Shown here: positions 53,570 to 64,000 of the stretch, piece by piece
How the letters are laid out: every line of letters begins with the position of its first letter
Position numbering within the stretch: the stretch's first letter is position 1
Notes under the pieces: generated by a model
The model's input: only the letters and a program-made list of their open reading frames with translations
What the model was told of the DNA's origin: nothing
The model's database searches: none
Made by a program: the position numbers and the translations under genes
Assembly: GCF_020360975.1 (NCBI RefSeq)
Contig: NW_025408679.1
Location: 1,426,001-1,490,000 of the forward strand
Reading direction: 5' to 3'
DNA from: Hirsutella rhossiliensis
Taxonomy: Eukaryota > Ascomycota > Sordariomycetes > Hypocreales > Ophiocordycipitaceae
DNA: 64,000 nt

Positions 53570-56240
53570 GGTGACGGGGAGACGAGTTCAATGCCGTGGG
53601 AGGTGCTGGGTCGCGGAGAAGACGTCTCGAGATTATCGACGGAACGCAAAAAAAGCCCTTGAGCTGCCGGCACAGAGTATGTGGTGGTGGGCTCTGGAGG
53701 AGCAGCTAGCTGGCTGGCTAGGTATGTCAATGAAGGGACGAGGAGCGAGAGGTCGAGACGAGGACAAAGAAGAAGCCACGCTGTCTGATGGCGATCAGCC
53801 GACGACGCCTGATGCTTATGTGATACTCAAAACGCACTGGACAGGGACCTGAAGGTTTGCAGGCGCCCCCTAAAACACTAACACGACAGGGGGGCTCAGG
53901 GGCGTACCGTCAGGGTTCGTAGCCCCGGACTGACCAGCTGATTCTCGGGGTCTTGCAGAGCATTTTCAGCGGCCGAGCTAAAACAGCCGGCCCGCTGTAG
54001 GCCGCTATTGGAGCCACTGCAGAATCAAGCCCCCATCGGACGATGCGCTGTCTTTGCATTGGCTGCCCCCTTCACCCTCTTCACCCTCAGGCCACCGACA
54101 TTCGATTCCAGTCACAGCGACAGCCAGTGCCAATGCACAGAGCACCCGCACCCGCACCCACCCCTCGAACCTTCTGACCCCTCGGCCCTCGCCGCGCAGC
54201 CGTCCGTCCGTCCCTGCTCGGGGGTCCTGGCGGGACTGGCTGGGTCGGTCTTTGAACTGGCGCCACGATGCGTCGACGGCTGAAGAACCCAACCAGCCGT
54301 CCGGCGATCTGGCTTCTTATATTTCCGCCCTTGGACGATCATGGCAGTGGGACAAACCGCGCCAACATGGACATGTCATGCTTCAATCGTCTCCGAGATT
54401 GCCCCCGGCGCCGTCAACCGATTACGATGCTGCAATGCTTCCACAATCAGCATCATGGCCGAAATCAGTGCGCAATCAGGCACTCAAAGCCAGTGTACGG
54501 CCCGATGCGGATTTCTGGCCGCAAATCGCCCGTTGTCTCTGGCCACCTCAACCTGGCTGTGTCAGGGCTGGAAGGTGAGTGGTCAGATGGCTCGATCCAT
54601 GCCATGACAGTATTCCCTGGACCTGTTGGTTCAGAGGGGAGCTGACGGATGACTGGGACATGGTAAGCAAGTTTGACAGGATCCGAGAAGGCGTCTGGGT
54701 CGGCAATGCGGTTCTCCCAAGGGTATCGCCGATGCCTTGGTTGTTGACAGAGAGCAGGCCGTCGTAATCGAGACCCCAGTTAAGCCCGGTCCCTTCAGAT
54801 AGAAAGGGTGGCGACTTGCAAAGATCAAAGAGTGCCTGGTGGGGGCAGGCCGAGGAGCATAGGCAATCTCCAGAAGCGACCAGCAGGCTTCATGAATGGG
54901 AAAGTCGTGTTGACCGCGGAACGCAGGCTGACAGACCACACAGATGCTGTCACGACTTGGAGACGTGTATCACTTGTCATTCCAGCGGGAGGTGAAGATG
55001 GGAGGGGCTATAAAATCGCCGGCGTCGGCGTCATTGTAAAAGCCGACTCCCGTAACTGCGATGCCCTTGCGGCCCGACAAGACTGTTCATGTGCGATTAG
55101 CTCCCGTCCGTCCAACAGCAGTCACGACGAAACCCTCACGAATGCGAGACTGATTCAACCCAGTCGGAGAGTCTAAATTCTCGTAATCAAAAATGAGACA
55201 TCCGCAGATGGTGCAAGAGAAAACGCAGCGTGTGACGGGTTCAACGGGTTCACTCGTGTTCTCATCGGCCACGCCGGAGCCAAGAGAAGAGGACGTTTGT
55301 GCTGCTGTCATTGCTACATATTGTGCGCAGAAGAAACGCGTTTTGACTACCAGCAGTCAGAAACACAAGTGCTAACCTTTGGGAGAGGTATTAGACGCAT
55401 CGAATGGATCCATCGAATATAAGGTGATTTGGATGCCAACCGGGGTGTCCATTGACGTCCTCTGGGGTATGCGGGCATTGGAATAGGCCGGGAAGCTCAC
55501 TTCAAATGAGTTTGGTTAAGTTGTGTTGGCAAAGGAGCCACATAGATCTGGCAAACTCGACATAGACGCTGAGTCTGAGTGAAATGGCGAAGTAGTGCCA
55601 AGATAGCCGCTATGCCACCTTTTTCGACTTGCTATTAAGGATGAGTGAGTGGAGTGAAATGACCATTTCTAGTAGAAATGGACAGCAGGGATATGCCCCC
55701 AGGTATAGGTTTAACTCCTCGGCACTCGTAAGGACGTAGACACGTCATCACAATATAAATTCCGTTATGGGCCTGTGATTCCCTGACTGCAGCATCCTTG
55801 CTAAGCGTTCTCTCCTGAACGAGTTTAACAGACTTCACAGAGATGCCCAAGTTTTTATAGAAGTGGGCAGTATGATTATGTGTCGCTAATGCAGCTGATC
55901 CTTGATTTAAACGCGCCAATGTTCGACAGTTGGCCAGACGTCCGGAGTTAGACGTCAGTTATGGTCGCGAAATTCGCTTAAGCTTTCTTCAATGAGAGAA
56001 TGCACTTCTACTTAAAGGATGCCTTGCTGGCCTGTCCAAATATAATCATATCATCTTGCGAGAATTATCAGTCAGTAAGTATATAGCAGAACAGGTTGAG
56101 GCGAAGATTCCGAGTCTAACTCTACTTATACTACTGTTGAGGAGAGTGGGCATAAGAGGCCACAGTCATGCCCAATGGACCCAATAGTCATGCACAAGGA
56201 AGCCTGCCTGACCAACATGACTCCCCTAGCCCAAGGACAT
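53570..56240. other. 2.7-kb stretch without a convincing gene
   Basis: Begins with the ERO1 promoter. Short frames on both strands (for example 54008-54283, 54268-54645, 54808-55176, 55635-55919) overlap each other and show no domain. From about 56,000 the composition falls toward the AT-rich block on the right. Confidence 0.4.
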
Positions 56241-58870
56241 TATGCAGGCCTGACTTAGGTATAGGAATATCTCAATGCCTCTTTTAGCTAGCTATATGTG
56301 GTCACTATACCTATATAAGCCCCTCCCTTATCCTAATAGATAGACTAGGATATAAATTACTAAATTTACCTTTCTATGCCCCTATTTCTTTTACTATGCT
56401 CTTAAGCCCCTGCTTAAGAGTTATAAGCCCGGCCTATACGGCTAGATTATCTTTTGCCCGCCGATATTACCTTTAAAGCTATTTACGAGCTATTAACGCT
56501 ATTATAACGCTTAAATCGTAGTATTAAGGCAAGGAACCTAGCTATACTAAGGGGTAATACTAGAAATATACGAATTACGTATCCCTTAAAGAAGGATATT
56601 ATTTATTAAGCTAGAACCCTTAATTTTCCTAAGATAACGTTAAAGGAAGTAAGAGGGGATAATTATATTATAAGACTAAAGGAAAGCCTCGATTAGACCC
56701 TATAGATTAAGGGGATTAAATCGTAGGCCTAGACTTATAAGATTTAGGAATATACTAACCTAGACGGCATAAAGGAGCTTAAATAGCCCTAATAGCCGGA
56801 CTAAGAGCAATTTATTATTAACCTTAGAGGGAGACCTTCCTAACGAGAAGATAAAACCGAGGCTACGTTCCTTACGAGGCGAATAGGATATAACGAACGA
56901 TACTAAGATATAAAGGACTCCTTTCGTAACCTCGAGAAAAGGTTCTAGCTATAATTCGATCGCTATAAGGTCTAGTAGAAAGCCCTAATCGTACTTAAAG
57001 AATTAATTAAGAAAACGATTAGTAAAGGGCTTTAGGGGATAACCTTAATATATAATAGCCTAAGAGAGAAAATTAGGGAATTAAAGAAGTAAGCCCTGCC
57101 TTTAGAGGTAAAGGAGAAAAAGCTAATTTATAAGAGATATACGACCTCTATTAATAAAAGAGGTATATAAGACTAAAAAGCGTAGGTAGAATAGCTCGAC
57201 TAAATTATTATAGATTTACGAGACCTTAAGGTTAATATACTTAATAATATAAGAATTAGATAGGATTTTCTTATAGTAGTAAACGAGTAGGACCTTTATT
57301 AGTCTATAATAATAAGGGCTCTCGACCTCTATAATAAAAGATATAGTAAAGATTAACTTCTCCTAAGGAACCTAATCGCTAACTTTAAATAAGAATATAC
57401 CTATAGGAAGAAGTTATAACTACTTATAAAAAGGGGAAGCGCTAATTAAATCTCTAGGAAAGTAGATACCTAAGCTAAGTACGTTAGCTATAAGTAGCAC
57501 GTTAATAGCTTAATAAGCTAGTAGGAAAATTGCTACTTACTATAGGTAATATATAATAAGAAACCCTTATTAAGCTAAAAATATAGTAATCTAGCTAAAT
57601 AGAATATCGAAAAATAGCTAAAGGACTATCTAGACGAGAAAGTAAAATGCCTAGCCTAGACCCTTAATTCCTACCCTAAAGGAAGAGAGCTAGTAGATAC
57701 TATTATTAGTAATAACGGGCTAGGAAAGACTATTAATATAGTTACTCTATCTAGGGTAAATATAGCTATTAAGGGAACGCCGTTACTTACCGATAAATTA
57801 ATATATAACTTAAGGGCCGATATTAACCTCTTTAATAACCTAGGATTATTCTAGGAAGGAACCTTTAAGTAGGGTTCTAATAATAAAGTCTAGGTCGGAG
57901 ACTAAGCCTTTAAGGTATAAGGAATAGGAATAGTAGTTATCCTTATAATTAACGGTAGAAAGATAACTCTACTAGATACCTACTTTATCTTAGAAATACT
58001 AATAAGCGTCTTTTTAGCTAGGCTATAGATAACGGTAAGGATATTCTAGAACTAGCTCCTAGGATACTTCTAGTTAGAACCTACGAAGGAGGTTTATATT
58101 AAACTAACCGACTTCGAAGGTTAATTTATAATAGGAATACTCCTATAGTATAAGAAGCGGGTATTTATAGTTATATAAGCGCCTAAGCCGCTAACTAAGG
58201 GGGTAGGTAACCTATAGTATCGCCGCCTTAGGCATCCTAGTCTAAGATTACTAGAGAAGCTATTAGAAGCCTGCCTAGGTACTAAGCTTTAAGGCCCTAT
58301 AATATATAGCTATTAAATATACGTAATAGAGAAAGCTAAGAGGGAAGTTTTAAGAAAAATACTATTACTAAGGCCTAAAGGTCTAGGGGTATAAGTTAGC
58401 TTTAACCTTTACCTTAGCCTTATAATAGTATATAATAAGGAAAAGAACTTCGCTTTATTTACTTATATAGATATATCTATAAGGTTCTATTACCTAATAG
58501 AAAGAATAATAGGTATTAAGGATATCTTTAATAACTTTATAGCGTTACTTAAGACCTAGTATAAAGTTAAAATAACGTTATTAGTAACTAATAGGGAAAG
58601 GGCTCTTTTAATAATAAAATAAATAGATTATATAACTAATAGAGGGATATAAGTTATATAGTTAGCCCCTTTAATACCTACGTAAAATAGTTATATAAAG
58701 AGATTAAGGGTAATAGTAAAGGAAAAAGTAAGGGTTATAAAGCTTAACTTAAAGCTTTTAAAAGAGCTATAGCTAGAGATATACTATATAGTAGTATACC
58801 TACTTAATATAATACCCTTCGAATTATATAATTATAGCTAGTAGAGCCTATATAAGCGTTAGTAGACCTA
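56241..58870 (+). mobile_element. Second Copia element, gag-protease-integrase, RIP-degraded
   Basis: A degenerate reading on the + strand gives, in order: gag (about 56,640-56,830, with a G-D-N-Y-I-I core); a protease-like part (about 57,680-57,780); an integrase-leading RRLRHPSLRLL block (about 58,220-58,260); and an integrase core (about 58,440-58,850) with FTYIDISIRFYYLIER, RGI-x-VI-x-LAPLIPTQNSYIKRL and LLNIIPFELYNY. The order and motifs mark Ty1/Copia, but the sequence differs from the element on the left. RT and RNase H are missing on the right, so it is a 5' fragment or is cut by another insertion. Confidence 0.75.
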
Positions 58871-59044
58871 GATAAAAGAAAATAATATACTATATTTATC
58901 ACGAAAAAAGCAATAGCCGCCTATTAGATATAAGCGATAGCGTTAATTAACGTATATAGAGTACGCGATACACCCCCTTAGGGATGCCGGGTTAATTCGT
59001 CCTAGGATACCTAGATATCCTAGACTATAGAGGGAATTTTTATA

Positions 59045-59130
59045 TAGGCAGGCCCTATGCTAATACCGCGTAATTGCTCCGGCGGGACTTAAACCTCGGG
59101 CCTTTTAGGTAGTGCGCGCTAAGCTAGCTA
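59045..59130 (-). other. RIPped tRNA-like B-box sequence
   Basis: On the minus strand a run reads GAGGTTTAAGTCCCGCCGG, which is a Pol III B-box/T-arm (GGTTCAAGTCC) with one C-to-T change of the RIP type, with AGCGCGCACTACC upstream as in a D/anticodon arm. It could be a decayed tRNA gene or the head of a tRNA-derived SINE. The cloverleaf cannot be closed convincingly. Confidence 0.3.
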
Positions 59131-59196
59131 GAAGAAGTATGTACGTAGTTACTAGGAAGTTCCTAGAGGGGTAACCCCTCCGCCTAGGCTTATAAC

Positions 59197-59673
59197 TCTC
59201 GCGAAGAGAGATATAAGAAGTATATAAAAATGCATAAAGGTAAAATTAAAAGTAAGGGGTCGGATAGGTAGGGCAGAGATATTTAATTCTTATAGGGGTA
59301 GTAATTACGGTAAGGGAGTAATTATTATATTTTCTTAATTCTCCTTCTTTCCTCTATCTAACGCCCCTCTTTATACCTATCTAGTATCTTAATTAATAAA
59401 GAAGATCTTACTTAAAGAAGCTACTAATATCCTTTTAACTACCGAGCTTTTTTACTAGGTTTTCCCTTTTTTTTTAGCCGTTACTAGTATATCCGTCTTA
59501 TCTTTCGCTACCTCTATAAGAAGCTATCGCTACTTTTACTTCCCCTCTTACCCCTACCCTCCTCTCTATACCTCCTTTTAGCTCCTTCTTTAAAACCTAT
59601 TTTTTAGCTTCCTTAGTCCCTCTTACTAAGGGATATCTCCGAGAACTACGAAATTAAGCTACGCTTCGCGATA
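59197..59673 (-). repeat. Inverted copy of the Copia LTR
   Basis: 477 bp, the reverse complement of the LTR at 11005-11481, starting TCTCGCGAAG and ending CTTCGCGATA. The leader that normally follows an LTR lies on its right in the opposite orientation, at 59674, and about 20 bp of antisense leader lies on its left. Confidence 0.8.
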
Positions 59674-60363
59674 GATAGTTATAAGCCTAGGAGGAATAGT
59701 ATTCCTATACCTTCCGGCTGCTATAAAAGGCACCTTTCTTATATCCCTTATAGCTTCCTTTTACCCCTCTTACTAAAAAAGCCGATTTTTAACTAACTTT
59801 TCTACCCTTCCCCCGTAATAATATCGAAAAACGATTCCTCTACCGCCCCTACGGTCCGTAGGATAATTCTTATAGAGCCCTAAGATTAAGATAAGTAGGT
59901 AAAGGAGCTACGGGCTTGTATAGATAGAACTATCTATAATTTAGTCTTCTTTAATAAGTAGGACCCTCTCGAGCCCCCTCTTTATCCTAGAGCAACGGAA
60001 TTTATAGAAGGAGCTTCCCTCTTCTTAGAGCTAACCTCTGTATAATAGAGAGCTTTTTCTACTACCTTAGGTAACTACGAGAGTTACTATAAGGAATACC
60101 TTTACGAGACGAAGCTACTAACTACTACTTATACGGCAATAACGGAATGTGTTAGTGCCGTAAAGCTAATCTCTCTTTAAGAGGAAGAGACTCCTAGGCA
60201 GTAGCTTTTAAAGCTCGAGACCTTAATAGCTCCCTCGAGGGGATATATAACTAACCGTATTAGGAAGACCTATACGGCCTACCTAGGAGCCCTTTCTACT
60301 AGGAACCTACTAGCTTCTTTATAGCTAGCTAAGTAAGAAGAAATCCTTAAGGAAGCTAACTAT
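59674..60363 (+). mobile_element. Copia leader and gag fragment
   Basis: Sense copy of about 5616-6304 of the left-hand Copia element, RIPped but easy to align. It ends abruptly at about 60,363, where unrelated sequence of the Gypsy element starts. Confidence 0.8.
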
Positions 60364-63300
60364 TACGGGCTACGCCTATAGAAGGCTAAGGTTATACTAT
60401 AGCGACCGCACCGAAGTCGGGCCGAAGTAGACCTACGTACGGGTAGAGCTCGACCCGAACTTAGGCTAAATAGCACCCGAACACGGGTTAAGCTAGGGAC
60501 TAAGGAAGATAGATAACCGTCGCGACTAAGATAGAGTTTTCCTCCTTTCTCCTTAGCTTTAGATAAATAATTATTCGGCCCTATACTACTATACTAAGTA
60601 TACGCCGGCCCTTAATATATCTAAAGCTCCTTTTAAATAAAGCTATAAAGCCTAGAGAGAGATCGGACTAAAAGGATATAATATAAATATCCTAACGACC
60701 TAGAGGAGGGAGAATAGGCCTAAGGACGGTAAGAAGTAGTAACGGGAGGGCTAGACGCCCGGCTAATAATAGAGTAAGCGATACTCTCGCTATAGGTAGG
60801 AGAGGTAGAGATAAGGCATTAAGTAATATAAAGCTAACTATAGATATAGGAACTAATTAGCTAGATTAAGAGGATATACTAAAGGATAGATAAACTAATA
60901 TAGATAGGTATATAGGAGGGGGCTAGGGGCGGAGTAGGTAGTTTAATACTGCCCTTAGGGGCGATAGGGGGGGCAGCGACGCCTACGACTAAGGGGGAGG
61001 TAGTAAGGAAGAATAGCTATAGGAAGCCTCTCTTAAGCCTAGGAAAATTCGATGGATAACGACGGTACTATACCTTATAGGTATAATATATATAAGAAAA
61101 GTACGAGATTAACGAAGAATTCTTCTTAAGCTTAAGGGAAATCTTCTACCTTATCTATAACTACTTAGACGCCGGGCTATAATAAACGGTCGCTATATAC
61201 TATAGAATAGGGGCGGAGAGGGGCTATAATTAAAAGGAATTCCTAAAGTACCTCGACTTAATCTACCTTAATATAGATATCTAGTTATACGCGGTAGCGG
61301 CGATCTAGATAATAAAATAAGGGGAAAGTTAAACGTTTATAGCGTTCCTCTTAAAGTTTAAGTAAAGACTCTTTAAAGCTAGAGGTAGGTCTTAGCTATA
61401 TAACGTTTAGATCGTCTTCCTAGAAGGGGCTCTAGGAATCTAGCTCTATAAGGCGTTAGCTATAGTCGACCTCCCTATATTAAGCTTCGCCGCTTATACT
61501 AATTAGGTAGCGTAAATAGCGGCTAAGCTAAAGAGGGTCTAGTAAATAAAATAACCCCCCTTAAACTAAAGGAGACTAGCGGATATATACCCCTAGGAAA
61601 GGAAGGATAAAGATAGGGATACCTTAATAACCGGTATTAACGCCCTAGATAGATAAAGGGAGGGGTAGAGCTAGCTAGAGAACTAAACGTACTTTAACTA
61701 CGGAGTTAGAGGATATATCGCGCTCTATTATAAAAAGAGGAGATAGGAACCTTAGAGGGCGGGCGTAATAAAAGAAGAGAGGGACGCCGAGGATAATAAT
61801 AACTTAGAAAAAGGGGAACCCTAGTATAAAGTCGGGCGCTAAGGGTAAAAGAGAAATAGTAAGAAGCTTAAAAGTTAACGAGGGACTATCTTATACTAGG
61901 CTTAGTAACGCTAAGGGTAAGTATTAATAGGAAGAAGGGACTTAATACGCTCGTAGATACTAGCTATAATTACTATACTATAGTAAGCGAGAGGGTAGTA
62001 AAGAAGCTATAGATACTTCTCGCCGATAAAAGGAGAAGATAACTAGGGCTATTCTTAAAAGATACTCTAGCCCTATAAACGAAAGGAATTATAGTATTTA
62101 AGATAGATATTAACGGCTATATAAAGTAGACCTTTATATATATAGTCCCTAGGCTAAGCTACGATATATTCCTAGGAAGGCTATAAATAAAGAAGAACTA
62201 AGTAATATATAATATAGCGGGGGATTAGATTTAGTATAGTAAGGCTAAGTTCTAGATAGGCCTATAAGGATCGGAAGTAATAAGGAGGGTAGAATAGATT
62301 TAAGGGGCAAAGATCGTTAGCGCGGTAGTATTTATAGCGGAATATTAAAGGGAGAGGGCGGTAAGGGATAATAAGGGAAAGTAAAGGATAGTCGATATTT
62401 AGGCGATTACGATAAAGGATATAAAGAGAGCACTCTAGCTAAAAACAGCGGTAGACCTAGCGGACTACGTCTTAAAGTAAGCGCTAAATATATACCTAGA
62501 CCTCTTTATACTAAAGAAGGCTTTAGAGATACCCTTATATAGGCTAGGGGTAGACTATAAGATTAACCTAATACTAGATAAAGATAGGGTAGAGCCCCCC
62601 TTACTATAGGGACCCCTCTATAATATATTAAGGGAGGAACTCTTAGTGCTAAGGAAGACCTTAAGCAAGCTAATAGAGGTAAACCTAATCCGCTTAAATA
62701 GCTCTTTAGCCGCGGCCCTAGTACTCTTTACCTAAAAGTTAAATAGTCGCTTATGATTTTACTATAATTACTAGGCCCTAAACGCGATTATAAAGAGAAA
62801 TAGGTACGCGCTACCTTTAATTATAAAGATACTATAGATACTTATAAAGGTAAAGTAGTTTATAAAGCTCGACGTTATAGCAGCGTTCTATAAGATCTAA
62901 ATAGTAAAGGGCTATAAGTTTAAGATAGCCTTTTAAATAAGGTTCTAACTATTTAAGTAGTAGGTATACTTATTTAGCTTAATAAGGACGCTAGCTACTT
63001 TCTAACGATATATTAATAAGGTACTAAGGGAATATCTATATAAGTTCGTTATAGTATATATAAACGACGTCTTAATTTACTTATTAAGGTCTTTCTAAGA
63101 CTACTAAGAGAAGGTAGTAAGGGTACTCTAGAAGCTATAAAAGGCGGGCCTAATATTAGACCTAAGGAAGTATAACTTCGTAATAAAGGAGGTTAAGTAC
63201 CTAGGCTTTATCGTATAAGTAAGGGGTAAGGTTTAATATAACCTAGAGAAGATCTAAGTAATACGGACGTAGCGGGTACCCTAAAACGTAAAAGGAGTCT

Positions 63301-64000
63301 AGAGCTTCCTTAGCTTCGTAAACTACTACTAGGCCTTTATACTACTCTACGTAAAAGTATTAGTATACTTAGATAGCTTTTATAAGAAAGGCGCGATCTT
63401 TAAGTAAATAGATAAGTACTAAGTAGCGTTTAAGTTTATTTAAAACGCCTTTTATAACGCCTTAGTACTATAACTCTATAACCTAAAGAGAGAAATATAC
63501 TTAGAGGCAGACTATTTTAGATATATAATAAAGGGGGCGCTAATATAGGTAGGGCTAAATAGTATATAATATTTAGTAGGATTCTTTTTAAAAAGACTAA
63601 ACCTAGCGGAGTATAACTACTTAATCTATAATAAGTAGATACTTATAGTTATATAGTACTTAGACTTCTAAGGAGTAAAACTCTAGAATATACCTACCTT
63701 TATAGTATTAACTAACTATAATAACCTAAGGTACTTTATAATAAAGAAGAAGTTAAATAAGAGATAAAGCTAATAAGCGATAGAGCTTATATCTTATAAC
63801 TTTATACTAAAGTTCTAGCTAGGGAGGCTAGTAGCGGTGCTTAATACGCTATCCTACTAAGAGTAGGATTAGCCGGCGGGCGAAATAGATAAAAGGGAGA
63901 TAGGGTGGGTAGTCTAGATAATTCTAGAGACTATATACTTATAGGGCCGCTTAGTCCCCGCTAGGAGCTAATACGCTAACTTACTAGGACGCTTAGCCTA
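60364..64000 (+). mobile_element. Gypsy LTR retrotransposon, RIP-degraded, cut by window edge
   Basis: The + strand gives, in order: gag (about 61,050-61,680), a zinc knuckle at 61690-61731 whose four ligands now read Tyr, a protease-like part (about 61,930-62,200), reverse transcriptase (about 62,540-63,300) with the catalytic motif reading VVYxNDVLIY at 63,048-63,080, and RNase H (about 63,480-63,780) with LEADYFRYIIKGAL and LAEYNYLI. RT and RNase H lie before any integrase, as in Gypsy. Many stops are present. The 3' part lies outside the window, and the 5' LTR cannot be placed. Confidence 0.85.

Overview
This window looks like nuclear DNA of a filamentous ascomycete, most likely a Sordariomycete. 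I infer this from GC-rich genes with 50-75 nt introns (CTAAC/CTGAC branch sites), a Zn2Cys6 regulator, a HET-domain protein, a polyketide synthase relic, and flanking repeat blocks showing strong repeat-induced point mutation (RIP). No species is assigned.

Layout. (1) Positions 1-14,993 are a repeat block with almost no CpA or TpG. It holds an LTR retrotransposon of the Copia type (5140-11481, + strand, two LTRs, exact 5-bp target duplication). That element sits inside an older antisense Copia relative (about 4930-5139 plus 11487-13623). Fragments and inverted repeats lie further left. (2) Positions 14,994-56,240 are an ordinary gene island. It starts with an intron-containing tRNA-Leu(CAG). 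In order it carries a Zn2Cys6 transcription factor (-), a coiled-coil protein (+), a disordered protein with a C-terminal cysteine cluster (-), ribosomal protein eS30 (+), the exon-junction protein Y14 (+), a HET-domain protein with membrane segments (-), a decayed PKS enoyl-reductase fragment (-), the SEACAT subunit Rtc1/WDR24 (+), a UVRAG/Vps38-Atg14-type protein (-), a Nudix hydrolase (-), a secreted two-module cysteine-rich protein (-), a palindromic MITE-like element, a second tRNA-Leu(CAG) (+), a 151-bp minisatellite, and ERO1 (-). (3) Positions 56,240-64,000 are a second RIP block: a degraded Copia gag-pro-int, an inverted copy of the LTR found on the left, a gag fragment, and a degraded Gypsy element running off the window edge.

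The genes do not form one pathway. Several are housekeeping (eS30, Y14, ERO1, Rtc1, the Vps38/Atg14-like protein). The stretch from 41 to 51 kb is accessory in character: gene-poor, with a MITE, a minisatellite, relic-like sequence and an effector-like secreted protein. Exon structures were deduced by eye from splice consensus and reading-frame continuity. I saw no clear evidence of a wholly new multi-gene system. The most distinctive items are the nested RIPped Copia with its duplication, a Gypsy zinc knuckle in which all four ligand codons now read Tyr, the two-module secreted protein, the 151-bp minisatellite, and an ERO1 whose predicted last exon ends in RDEL.
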